A stretch of DNA of 64,000 nucleotides from Rhizobium tumorigenes (lineage in GTDB: Bacteria > Pseudomonadota > Alphaproteobacteria > Rhizobiales > Rhizobiaceae). Of the stretch, positions 36,374 to 44,407 are shown piece by piece. The position numbers and the translations under genes are program-made. The stretch covers positions 1 through 64,000 of the forward strand of contig NZ_CP117256.1 of NCBI RefSeq assembly GCF_003240565.2, given 5' to 3'. The notes below the pieces were generated by a model, which was not told the DNA's origin, searched no databases, and saw only the letters and a list, made by a program, of their open reading frames with translations. Position 1 is the stretch's first letter; every line of letters begins with the position of its first letter.

Positions 36374-36770
36374 GCCTGGGCAGATCGTCCGGCTCTTCTA
36401 TCTTCAGAGCCGCGGCGCGGCGCAAGGAAGAATCCGGGCCCGCAAGGCAAGGCCCATCTGTGTCGTCGTTCGCACCGCCGCCGTGCCGGACGCAGTGTTC
36501 CTCTTTCCTATGACGTCGCAATTGCCCGGCACTGACCGGCTGTCCCTTGCCATCGGCCAGATGGAGTGTCGTCGCGCCGGACTGGATTTCCCCTGCTGGA
36601 TCATCTTGGCGCGTATTATCGGGTAGAGCGGGACATGGCATCGACGTCAAGACGGCCACGCCGATTGGCAGCTTCAGTCCTGGCTTTCTCAAGACCATTG
36701 CCAGCACCGTTAAGCAGGCGGCGTCGGCCCGAAAACGCGCAGGCGTCGCGCGATCCTGGCATCGATCAGC
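36366..36770 (+). pseudogene. Broken MazF/PemK-like toxin
   Basis: The first frame MLEPGQIVRLFYLQSRGAAQ to RRAGLDFPCWIIL resembles a plasmid-borne growth inhibitor of the MazF/PemK type. It should continue, but the frame changes: YYRVERDM lies in a second frame and GSFSPGFLKTIASTVKQAAS in a third. In frame, the product would end at residue 86 (stop at 36624-36626). Two frameshifts suggest loss of toxicity while the antitoxin remains. Confidence 0.6.
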
Positions 36771-37129
36771 CGGCGTCGAAGGAGGCGGGGGGATCGCTGG
36801 GCTGGAATGTCGCTGGTGGAGCAACGCCGCGGCTTGCCCTTGCCCTTCCTTTCGACGTGGGCATGGCACGTCCACTGCGGTCTCGATAGGGCATGTCTGA
36901 CCGAAGAGCGCCTCACGCTGTTCGGCTCGATCGATCCGCGCAACGGCCGGCTCGTTTTCTTCCCCTGGGCGCTGAAGCGCCCATTCCTCGCGAGGCAAGA
37001 AAGCCTCGGCCATGGCCGCCCTCCACGTCGTTGCGGCCCTGCGGGTGCGAGCCGATCGTCCCCGGTCTGATCGACAGCCATCGAGATCGCGATGGGCGCG
37101 GTCCGATCAACTCGAAAAGGAACACGACA
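36771..37129. other. Stretch between the toxin remnant and DUF736
   Basis: About 360 bp. A plus-strand frame 36807-37070 (87 codons, MSLVEQRRGLPLPF) has an ATG but only a weak ribosome-binding site and no family; it may be a small hypothetical gene. The right end supplies the DUF736 leader. Confidence 0.35.
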
Positions 37130-37438
37130 ATGGCAAACATCGGCTCTTTCACCGCTTCCGGCAACGGCTTTTCCGGCACCATCAAGACCCTAAACCTCAA
37201 CGTCAAAGCAACGATCCGCGCCGTGGAGCGCGCGTCCGACAAGGGCCCCGACTTCCGCATCCTTTCAGGCAACGTCGAGTTCGGAGCAGCCTGGCGCAAG
37301 AAGTCCGCTGAGGGCCGCGACTATCTCTCCGTCAAGCTGGATGATCCGTCCTTCCCGGCCCCGATCTATGCCACGCTGATCGAGGTCGAAAACGAGAGCG
37401 ACCTTTCGCTCATCTGGTCCCGGCCAAACAGGGATTAA
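37130..37438 (+). CDS. DUF736 family protein
   Basis: A 102-residue protein of the DUF736 family, very common on alphaproteobacterial plasmids. Typical blocks: [40 protein letters not shown] and [20 protein letters not shown], the last being the family hallmark. AAAAGG lies about 9 bases upstream of the ATG. Function unknown; it is usually found among transfer genes. It ends at a strong bidirectional terminator shared with the convergent HU gene. Confidence 0.93.
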   Translation: MANIGSFTASGNGFSGTIKTLNLNVKATIRAVERASDKGPDFRILSGNVEFGAAWRKKSAEGRDYLSVKLDDPSFPAPIYATLIEVENESDLSLIWSRPNRD

Positions 37439-37449
37439 GCCTGAAACCA

Positions 37450-37475
37450 ACGGGCCCGCCGCAAGGCGGGCCCGT
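37450..37475. terminator. Bidirectional terminator between DUF736 and HU genes
   Basis: ACGGGCCCGCC (37450-37460) and GGCGGGCCCGT (37465-37475) form a perfect 11-bp stem with a GCAA tetraloop, placed exactly between two convergent genes. Confidence 0.85.
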
Positions 37476-37487
37476 TCCCGTCTCCAA

Positions 37488-37766
37488 TTACCTGTTCATG
37501 GCGTCCTTCAACGCCTTGGCCGGCGTGAAGGCCAGCTTCTTGGACGCGGCGACGGTCATGGTCGCGCCCGTTGCCGGATTGCGCCCCTCGCGCTCCGGCG
37601 TCTGCTTTACCTTGAATTTGCCGAAGCCCGGCAGGGACGTCTCGCTGCCGGAAAGCGCTGCCGCCGTGATGGCGGCAATCACACCTTCGACGATCGCCTT
37701 GCCTTGGATCTTGGTCAGTCCGTGCTCATCGGCGATCTTTTCGGCGATTTCGTTGGTCGTCGTCAT
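37488..37766 (-). CDS. HU-family DNA-binding protein
   Basis: A 92-residue HU/IHF-type protein that bends and compacts DNA. Typical blocks: IAEKIADEHGLTKIQGKAIV, then SLPGFGKFKVKQTPEREGRN (beta-arm with the GFGxF motif and the R-x-G-R-N-P arm tip) and KKLAFTPAKALKDAMNR. GGAGG lies 6 bases upstream of the ATG at 37766. Plasmid HU proteins can help transfer or reduce host burden. Probably transcribed with the WGR gene upstream. Confidence 0.93.
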   Translation of the reverse strand: MTTTNEIAEKIADEHGLTKIQGKAIVEGVIAAITAAALSGSETSLPGFGKFKVKQTPEREGRNPATGATMTVAASKKLAFTPAKALKDAMNR

Positions 37767-37822
37767 TTTTTCCTCCGCATCATGGTTGATAACATGATCA
37801 CTTGCAGGTCTGGAGGGCCCTG

Positions 37823-38116
37823 TCATTGCGGCGGCGCAGCAACTTTTACCCGTTCAGGGGGATTTCCACAGATACTCCTAGGAAAATAGCCTCTTGTGCG
37901 TTTCCAGACCAGGATTTCGAGAAAAAGCCTGAGGGCCTCTCGCTCGTCTGCGAACAGATGTATTTTTTGCCGACCGCGGCTGCCGATCCGACCCCAGCCC
38001 CGCAAAAGCGATGCGTCTCCGAACAATGTCGGCTCTATGGACAGCACATAGTAGCGTGCCATGTTTCTCTTGGCATCGATACATTCCATGTAAAGGTGGT
38101 ATTGCTGGGTGATCAT
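37823..38116 (-). CDS. WGR-domain protein
   Basis: A 97-residue protein. MARYYVLSIEPTLFGDASLL then RGWGRIGSRGRQKIHLF is the WGR domain (named after W-G-R), found in PARPs and in small plasmid proteins; it is thought to bind nucleic acids at ends or nicks. Start at MITQQYHLYM (38116) chosen by family likeness; the frame is open to 38188 and neither start has a strong ribosome-binding site. It is 56 bp upstream of the HU gene on the same strand. Confidence 0.82.
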   Translation of the reverse strand: MITQQYHLYMECIDAKRNMARYYVLSIEPTLFGDASLLRGWGRIGSRGRQKIHLFADEREALRLFLEILVWKRTRGYFPRSICGNPPERVKVAAPPQ

Positions 38117-38157
38117 GGAACCAGCATCGTCGGTGTCGATTCTGGCGTCCAACGAGA

Positions 38158-38191
38158 TTTTTGAATCGATTTCGATCAACCGATTCAAAAA
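38158..38191. terminator. Hairpin between DUF1173 and WGR genes
   Basis: TTTTTGAATCG (38158-38168) and CGATTCAAAAA (38181-38191) form an 11-bp stem with a 12-base loop. It lies in the 118-bp gap downstream of the DUF1173 stop and partly within the extended WGR frame. It is probably a terminator or an operator. Confidence 0.5.
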
Positions 38192-38234
38192 AGTTGCGGA
38201 TCGATATCGACAAGGGCGCTCAAGCCTCCAGCCC

Positions 38235-39437
38235 TCACAGAACCGGCAGGTCCGGGATATCCCCTTCGGCGACGCGCCATATCCAGGGCTCGATATCCGG
38301 CCGCGCGGCTATCATGTCGCTCAGCGCCGCCTCGAAAGCCTCGTCGGCGTCGGGAGGAACAATGTAAAGGGCAACCGGACCTTGCCGGCGATGGGGCAGG
38401 GCGGCTGCGGCAATCGGCTTTGTAGACGGAAGATTGAAGCGAAGACCTTTGACGCTCTTCTGGCTGAGCCGTGCCAGCCGTTCCACCAGCCGTTGTTCGT
38501 GGATATTCTCGATGGGGATCCATTGTTCGGAGGTACACATGAGGCTGACGTCTTCGGCCACGATCAATCCTGAAGCGCTGAGGCCGAATGTCGCGATGAG
38601 AATGAGATGCGAACCAACCTCGGCTTTCCAGAGTTCCAGTTCGCGGGCGTAGCGTGCCTGAAGCCGCCTCAAGGTCGTGTCCTCCAGGAAGAGTGGATAT
38701 CCGGGCATGTGCTTGACGACGATCTTCTGACCGCTGCGCGCCGTTGCGAAGTCCTTGACCTCGCCGATCAAGAGCATGAGGTCTCTCACCCCGTTGCTTG
38801 CTGGCCGCAGCGCAGACAGCGCTTGGGCGCGTCGCCGTTCGATGTCCGGCTTGTCGGCGGCACGAAACGTTTCGGGCACGTATAACCGTTCTGCCAGGCC
38901 GCGGCCTTTGACGCTCATTTCCCTGGCGGCGTCCGCCAGATGAGCATGGACCTGGAACCAGTGCCGTTTGCCCGCCCAATGCGCCGTCCATTCCGTCAGG
39001 CCTGCCTGATGCCAGAGGTAGTGAAGAACCCCCCGCAAAGACAACTTTCTCGCCTCGTTCTTGACCGGGCCTTCGCTGGCCTGGATATCTGCAAGAGGCG
39101 CGCGGGGGCCGCGCTTGGTCAGCGAAAAGTCGAGCTTCAAGGCCGCGGTTCCATCGGCTGCATCGATATGGATCGCATTGCCGATCAAGGGTCCAAGCCC
39201 CGAAAGTTCGTAGGGCGCCTCGTAGGACGGGCACGCAACATGATGATCGCTGCCGGTGAGCGGCATTCGCTTGACGATCGGCTCCTCGCCGATCCGTGCG
39301 ATATACATGGGAATGCCCGCAGACTGGCACAGGCAAAAGGGACGTATCTTTCGCGCATAGGCATCCGCAAGGATGTCGAGGGCAGCAGGGTGATCGTCTT
39401 CCACGACCACTGAACCGATCCGATAGCGCCTTGTCAA
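38235..39437 (-). CDS. DUF1173 family protein
   Basis: A 400-residue protein with the DUF1173 pattern of rhizobial plasmids: RPFCLCQSAGIPMYIARIGE near residue 31, YELSGLGPLIGNAI, NEARKLSLRGVLHYLWHQAG, GQKIVVKHMPGYPLFLED and EPWIWRVAEGDIPDLPVL at the end. Conserved Cys in the early LCLC-like motif. Function unknown. Start chosen at a TTG at 39437, preceded by AGGAAGG; an upstream in-frame extension to 39611 does not look coding. Confidence 0.85.
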   Translation of the reverse strand: MTRRYRIGSVVVEDDHPAALDILADAYARKIRPFCLCQSAGIPMYIARIGEEPIVKRMPLTGSDHHVACPSYEAPYELSGLGPLIGNAIHIDAADGTAALKLDFSLTKRGPRAPLADIQASEGPVKNEARKLSLRGVLHYLWHQAGLTEWTAHWAGKRHWFQVHAHLADAAREMSVKGRGLAERLYVPETFRAADKPDIERRRAQALSALRPASNGVRDLMLLIGEVKDFATARSGQKIVVKHMPGYPLFLEDTTLRRLQARYARELELWKAEVGSHLILIATFGLSASGLIVAEDVSLMCTSEQWIPIENIHEQRLVERLARLSQKSVKGLRFNLPSTKPIAAAALPHRRQGPVALYIVPPDADEAFEAALSDMIAARPDIEPWIWRVAEGDIPDLPVL

Positions 39438-39704
39438 TATCGTCGCCTTCCTTTGGCCGATTGGGCGTTGGCGGGTCTGTCGGGGGCACACGAGACAAAC
39501 CTTCCTGCTGGCGATGGAGCATTTTGATCCCAACGAAAACGCCGCCTCAAGGTCGCGCGGCCCCTCCAATTTCGCCTCCTCTCCGCTCCGGCGAAATCGG
39601 CACCTCCGCACGCCGGCTCCGCCGGTCGCTGTCGCGAACCTTGACCCGTCATTCCCTTTGGGACCCGCGGGACATCATCTTCCACAAACGTCAAGGAGAC
39701 GAAG

Positions 39705-39836
39705 ATGACGATCGAACAGCACATCGACGAGTTGCGTATCGAACTCCGGAATGCACCGAGCACCGAGGAGCGGCAGCAGATCGAAGCCGAGCTTGCCGAT
39801 GCGATCGTCGAGCTGGAGAGCCTCGCCCCCGACTAG
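39705..39836 (+). CDS. 43-residue acidic helical protein
   Basis: A very short gene with an excellent ribosome-binding site (AAGGAG, 7 bases before the ATG). The product MTIEQHIDELRIELRN then STEERQQIEAELADAIVELE ends SLAPD. It is highly acidic and fits one or two amphipathic helices with a heptad-like pattern (I, L, L spaced 3-4 apart), so it probably dimerises or binds a partner. No homologue is named. It is convergent with the VirC2-like gene. Confidence 0.55.
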   Translation: MTIEQHIDELRIELRNAPSTEERQQIEAELADAIVELESLAPD

Positions 39837-39887
39837 GGGCAATGCGCCGGATCGACCGGCTCGCCATCCTTGAAGAGCCCGACCGGC

Positions 39888-40289
39888 TCAATAGCCATTG
39901 TCCGTCAGATAGGCATCGATCGCAGCTGTCATGATCGTAGTCATCTTGACATCGTTTTCGGTTGCCGCACGCACGAGACGCGCCTTGGTTGAATAATCCA
40001 GAGCGACGTTGACATAAAATTTGATGCTTCGTTGTCTTGCGCGGCTAAGGTCGCTCAAGCGCAATCTGGCGTCTTCCCGGCCGATGGCGCGATTCTCCGC
40101 CGCCCGCCGCCGTTCGTCTGCCGGCAACCTCGGCAGCACAGTCGGAGCTGACTCCGCAGGCCCCGTCGTATCCGACGTTTCAACCTCCGGCGCTGCATCC
40201 GGCGCAGCCGAGTTGCTCGTGGCGTCACCAGGCGGCCTGCGGCGCGGCGCCATTGCAAAATCGCCGAGATCGAGACCTGGCTTGCTCAT
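39888..40289 (-). CDS. VirC2-like ribbon-helix-helix protein
   Basis: A 133-residue protein with a disordered, Pro/Ala-rich N-terminal half and a C-terminal ribbon-helix-helix domain (RSIKFYVNVALDYSTKARLV then KMTTIMTAAIDAYLTDNG). Its start overlaps the stop of the ParA-like gene by 4 bases (ATGA), as in virC1-virC2 of Ti plasmids, where VirC2 binds DNA beside the transfer origin. Shorter than Ti VirC2 (about 200 residues). Close to the probable oriT. The call is by domain and gene order. Confidence 0.72.
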   Translation of the reverse strand: MSKPGLDLGDFAMAPRRRPPGDATSNSAAPDAAPEVETSDTTGPAESAPTVLPRLPADERRRAAENRAIGREDARLRLSDLSRARQRSIKFYVNVALDYSTKARLVRAATENDVKMTTIMTAAIDAYLTDNGY

Positions 40290-40996
40290 GCGGCGACCTC
40301 ATCGCTCACCGCGAGCCGCCGGCGCTCGATCTCGTCGACCAATGCCCGGACTTCCGCCCGGCCTTTCCTGACCGGCTCGGTGAGTTCCTGCATCTGCAGC
40401 GTTCCCAGACCATTTTGAATTTCTCGATAAATGTTGCGCTCGAAGAGCTCGGTATCAACGAGATCGGTCTGATAATCTCCCGCCTTCAAACCGGCGACGA
40501 ACGGGCGGATGTATCGATAGGCCTCCAGATTGCGTGCCGTCAGGGTCACGCGCGTCCTGATGTTCAAATGCTGAATGGTCAGTCCCAGTCGGTCGTTCAG
40601 CTCGTTGACGGCGGCGACAGTCTGACCCGCTGCCTCGATCTCTTTGATTGCCGGTTGGACAGGAGACAGAACAAGATCCGAAGAACGCAGGATGGTGGTC
40701 TGCAAGGTGCTGTCGACGCCCGCAGCGTCTATGATGATCAGGTCGACGGATTTGCCGCGCTCTCGAATCAAGTTTTCGATGGCGGTGTGCGTCACGGCAA
40801 CCGCAACTTCAATGTTCTCGGCAGCATTGCCCTTCGCATTGCAGAGCATCCACCAGCCGGACAGGTTCTGCCGTTGGTCTGCATCTACGAGAAGGACGCG
40901 CTCCTGGCGAAGGGCGTACTCTCCCGCGATTAATGTTACCAGGGTCGTCTTGCCCGCCCCGCCTTTGTTGCTGACTGCCGCGTAAACCCTGGCCAT
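40286..40996 (-). CDS. VirC1-like ParA-family ATPase
   Basis: A 236-residue ParA/MinD-type ATPase with a short N-terminus: MARVYAAVSNKGGAGKTTLV (Walker A KGGAGKTT at residues 11-18), VLLVDADQRQNLSGW and VDLIIIDAAGVDS. This size and the adjacent ribbon-helix-helix gene match VirC1/VirC2, which enhance relaxosome assembly and spatial targeting to the T4SS. Start at 40996 with GGGAGAG 5 bases upstream; the longer frame to 41101 is not supported. Its promoter region contains an 18-bp perfect palindrome. Confidence 0.82.
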   Translation of the reverse strand: MARVYAAVSNKGGAGKTTLVTLIAGEYALRQERVLLVDADQRQNLSGWWMLCNAKGNAAENIEVAVAVTHTAIENLIRERGKSVDLIIIDAAGVDSTLQTTILRSSDLVLSPVQPAIKEIEAAGQTVAAVNELNDRLGLTIQHLNIRTRVTLTARNLEAYRYIRPFVAGLKAGDYQTDLVDTELFERNIYREIQNGLGTLQMQELTEPVRKGRAEVRALVDEIERRRLAVSDEVAA

Positions 40997-41125
40997 GGTC
41001 TCTCCCTGCTGCCATCCAGCGCTGCCCGCGTTCACGAGGCAGCCCGGATAAAAACTGCCGACCGGATAACCAATATAGTCATATTTTAGCGTGAGGCGCA
41101 ACAGCAGTTTTTGCGGCGAGTATCG

Positions 41126-41143
41126 TGTGAGAGATCTCTCACA
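41126..41143. promoter_or_regulatory. 18-bp perfect palindrome, probable operator
   Basis: TGTGAGAGATCTCTCACA is a perfect palindrome 130 bp upstream of the VirC1-like gene and 343 bp before mobC, within the divergent promoter region. A dimeric repressor or activator site is the simplest reading; one of the XRE or LuxR regulators in the window could bind it. Confidence 0.7.
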
Positions 41144-41486
41144 GGTCTCAAATGCATCTCCAATTCATGTCGCACATTCACATGCCACGCCCACACGACC
41201 AATTCGAGTGAGTGACTGGAACCAGATTTAAGGCATATAACTCAATTCTATACCGGGTTCACTGCCCGGGTCGCAGGCGATCTGTCGATTCGTCTCTCCG
41301 AGGCAGGCCTCTGTCTGGGAGACGGTACTGGCTGCTTTCACTGCTCGGCGGCCGTTGTGAATGCGGCTTGCGTTGAGTGACTAAATTGGTTATATTTCTT
41401 TGGCAGGATACGCAAATTTGTGATACAAATTAGCTACAATCGACGGACGAGCCGTCGATGGCGCCACCGTGCCCAATCGGGAGGCA
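41144..41486. other. Probable oriT and divergent promoter region
   Basis: The non-coding interval between the VirC1-like gene and mobC. It holds two inverted repeats: AATTTGT-GAT-ACAAATT (41415-41431) and ATCGACGG-ACGAG-CCGTCGAT (41439-41459). MOBP systems usually have oriT next to mobC and the relaxase gene, with such repeats beside the nick site. The nick site itself cannot be identified. The second repeat ends 27 bp before the mobC start and could instead be an operator. Confidence 0.5.
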
Positions 41487-41912
41487 ATGTTGCGACGAGG
41501 CAATCGCAAAAGCATGGCCGCCAAGATCGCCGCGCATCGACCCGCGGGCGGGCGGGAAAAGGTTGTCCATGCCCGGTACAGTTCCTCTGAATTTGCCGCG
41601 ATCGAACACGCGGCCGCATCGGCTGGAATGACGGTCTCGGGCTTTCTGCGGTCGCTGAGCCTAGACGGGGCAGGGGTTTTGCCGTTTCTGACCGATGAGG
41701 ATCGCGCGGTTCTGGCGCTGATCCGATCGGAGTTGAGAGCAATAGGTGTGAACCTGAACGGGCTAGCCCGCGCTGCCAATCACGGCGCCGGCCCGGCAAA
41801 GACTGATCTGTCCGAAGCGGTCGCGCGCCTATGGCCGGCACTTGCGGCAGTCGCTTTCGAGCTTGATCGCTATACGGCCCGCATCGCTAGAAAACAAAGC
41901 GGGGCACCGTAA
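41487..41912 (+). CDS. MobC-like relaxosome accessory protein
   Basis: A 141-residue basic protein with the MobC pattern: VVHARYSSSEFAAIEHAAAS then AGMTVSGFLRSLSL (ribbon-helix-helix part) and IRSELRAIGVNLNGLARAAN (the conserved NLNQLAR-like box). MobC helps the relaxase melt and nick oriT. Start at 41487 with GGGAGG 4 bases upstream; an upstream GTG at 41469 is also open. Its stop overlaps the relaxase ATG by one base (TAATG), so the two are translationally coupled. Confidence 0.83.
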   Translation: MLRRGNRKSMAAKIAAHRPAGGREKVVHARYSSSEFAAIEHAAASAGMTVSGFLRSLSLDGAGVLPFLTDEDRAVLALIRSELRAIGVNLNGLARAANHGAGPAKTDLSEAVARLWPALAAVAFELDRYTARIARKQSGAP

Positions 41913-44320
41913 TGGAACTGTTTTTTGGAGCGTTCACGACTGAGTGGGAGCGCAAGCGCGCTGCCTTCCTGCACGACCTTTCCCTCGGCAAGCGCAAGCC
42001 AGTCGACGACGAGGGACGGCGTCGGCGCAGTGCTTCTGTCGTTGCGACAGGTCCGAATGGCTTGCCGTTCTCTCGCAGGAGGACGGCTGGTCTCGGGCCT
42101 TCGGGGGTGGGGATTGGCTCATCCGCGCGCACCATGAAGATGCGGTTGACCGAGGTTGCCGCCGGGAGCCAGCCAGCCGTGGTCAAGATGGCGTCGTACG
42201 GGGGCGGCAGTCGGTTCGGGGCGATGGTCAACTACATTGCCCGTAACGGTGAAGTGGAGCTCGAGAACGAGCGAGGAGAAAAGTTGCATGGTCGTCACGC
42301 GCTCGCCTCGATCGCTGCCGAATGGGATCACCTGATGAAAAACCGTGCCGAGAGCCGCGACATCGCATCGTTTCGGATCGCGGTCGAAACCAGGGTGGAC
42401 GAAGGCGATCGTCATCACGCCCTCGGCCGTAAAATTATCAAGTGGGCCGTGGGCGATCGTTCGTTTGCCTTTGCCGTATCACCTCGGACGGACGGTTCGG
42501 GCTACGACGTCGAGGGACTGGTTGTCCTGAGAAGCCCAGGCGGAGAGCGCCTGACAGGGGACGCAAAAGCGTCCCGGATCGTGCAGTTGCGGATGGAGGA
42601 GGCCCGACAGTTGAAACGCGGGGGTGCTGGGATACCCGAAGCCGTGCGTTTCCAATTTACGGGTTACGGCAACGGGACAGATTACGGTACCCGCCGTCTG
42701 CGCACGCTCGTCGAGAAACATGGCGGTCGAGTCGAGGAGGACACAGGAAAAGCCGTCGCTGACGCCAAGGCCGCGGGTGACCTCGTACAGAAGGTCTGGC
42801 GGGAGCAGCTTCACGGCCGCAAGCCGCGCGATGTCATGCATCTGATCCTGTCGGCGCGGCCGGGAACGGATATTGCCGCGTTCCATAGCGCTTCGCGTGA
42901 GTTTCTGTCAGCGCAGTTCGATGGACACCGGTATGTCTTTTCCATTCACGATCCGGTCAAAGACCCGAAGCCCGAACAGGCGGGCGGCAAGCGCCCGCAC
43001 GTCCATGTACATGCGATCGTGGCGATGCGCTCGGACTTCGGCGACCGCATCGAGACGACGATCCAGTCGTTTCGACGATGGCGGGAAGGCATGGCTGAGA
43101 AAGCCCGCGAGCAGGGAATTAGGATGGAGATGACCGATCGTCGCGAACGCGCTGCTGCGGCCGCCTATCGCCGGGGGCAGGTCCGTCCCATAAGCACTCT
43201 TGGGAGAACGCAACATGAAGGCACAAGCGAGGCAGCCCAAGGCCGCTACGATGCCAAGTGCGGCGACGCCCGCGCCTTCGCGCGCTCCGAGCAGAGCCGC
43301 TCTTATATGCACGCGGCGCGCAGGGCCTGGGCAGAGGTGGCGGAGAAGGGTGGCAGCGACACCGTCGTCTCCTTCGCAAAGGCTCAGCTTCTTCGTCTCG
43401 GGGAGCAGGAAATGAGTGGAGAGCGGCGTGTTGCGCACGCCGGCCCATCCGACCATCCGCGTTCGCAGGCGAGGACTGATCTGGTTACACTGATGACTAT
43501 AGTTTCGGAGGGTGATGAAATGCGCCAAATGTCGCGTTCGGAATTCGAATCCTATGAAAAGAGGGTCGAGACGGCTCTGTTTCATGCAGAGCGAATAGCG
43601 CCGGCCGACCAGTTCCCGGACTTCGATGAGATTGCCCGAGCTGCGCGCGCCCACGTCAATGTCCATCGCGAACTGATGGAGCTGCGGGAGCAGGAAATTG
43701 GCCGGGGGGTTCGACGGGAGCCAGATCGTCAACATCAACATCAACATCAAGATCGAGGCGATGAAAACAAGGCCTGGGATGAAGCCGTGTCTCGCCACGG
43801 TCTCCAGGCGGTGGAGGCCGCCAACAAAATCATGCTTGACGTGGAATATGCGCGCGAAAGGATCGAACGCGCGGATGCTGGAGAAATAAAGGCCGACAGG
43901 CAATCTCTCAGATTAAACCTGGAAGCCGAGATGGCTCGTGCCGGAGAGCTCGGAGCAGCGGGCAACGGCCTTATCCGTGAGATAGCGCAAGTTGATGGCG
44001 AGCTCCGTATCGCAATCGAAGCCGCGGAGCGCTCCAGGGAGCGGAGTGCCACCCATCGTCAGTCGGACGACGGTCCAATACCCAGCCAGGCGCATTCTAA
44101 GGATTCTCTGGTTGGGGAGCGACAGAATCCTGCAGGGGGACGGCAGGAAGTTGAGGGCCAAGCCGAAAACAAGCATCACGCTCTCCGAGAAGAGCGCGTA
44201 TCCCCCGCGCCGGGCGATACGACCCGCGCTGATCCGGCCAAGCCTGTACCTCGTCTGGAGGCGCTGCAGCGCGAGGTGGACGAGAGAAAAGAACGCTATC
44301 TGGATGATGGTGAGCGGTAG
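41912..44320 (+). CDS. Relaxase, MOBP-like (MobZ type)
   Basis: An 802-residue conjugative relaxase that nicks oriT and stays bound to the strand. The histidine triad HVHVHAIVAM (near residue 363) is the metal-binding 3H motif, preceded by HRYVFSIHDPVKDPKP. A Tyr candidate lies in AMVNYIARNG near residue 108. The C-terminal 350 residues are long charged helices likely to act as a signal for VirD4 or as a coiled coil. Together with mobC and the VirB/VirD4 genes this makes the plasmid self-transmissible in principle. The N-terminal 70 residues are basic and unusual. Convergent with virD4. Confidence 0.85.
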   Translation: MELFFGAFTTEWERKRAAFLHDLSLGKRKPVDDEGRRRRSASVVATGPNGLPFSRRRTAGLGPSGVGIGSSARTMKMRLTEVAAGSQPAVVKMASYGGGSRFGAMVNYIARNGEVELENERGEKLHGRHALASIAAEWDHLMKNRAESRDIASFRIAVETRVDEGDRHHALGRKIIKWAVGDRSFAFAVSPRTDGSGYDVEGLVVLRSPGGERLTGDAKASRIVQLRMEEARQLKRGGAGIPEAVRFQFTGYGNGTDYGTRRLRTLVEKHGGRVEEDTGKAVADAKAAGDLVQKVWREQLHGRKPRDVMHLILSARPGTDIAAFHSASREFLSAQFDGHRYVFSIHDPVKDPKPEQAGGKRPHVHVHAIVAMRSDFGDRIETTIQSFRRWREGMAEKAREQGIRMEMTDRRERAAAAAYRRGQVRPISTLGRTQHEGTSEAAQGRYDAKCGDARAFARSEQSRSYMHAARRAWAEVAEKGGSDTVVSFAKAQLLRLGEQEMSGERRVAHAGPSDHPRSQARTDLVTLMTIVSEGDEMRQMSRSEFESYEKRVETALFHAERIAPADQFPDFDEIARAARAHVNVHRELMELREQEIGRGVRREPDRQHQHQHQDRGDENKAWDEAVSRHGLQAVEAANKIMLDVEYARERIERADAGEIKADRQSLRLNLEAEMARAGELGAAGNGLIREIAQVDGELRIAIEAAERSRERSATHRQSDDGPIPSQAHSKDSLVGERQNPAGGRQEVEGQAENKHHALREERVSPAPGDTTRADPAKPVPRLEALQREVDERKERYLDDGER

Positions 44321-44407
44321 AGGATCCCAGGCAGAACGGAGGTGGTCCCGCGCGTCGTTGGCTGCGAAGACAAATTTTTGTTCCACTCGTCGGTTGAGTT
44401 GGATATT

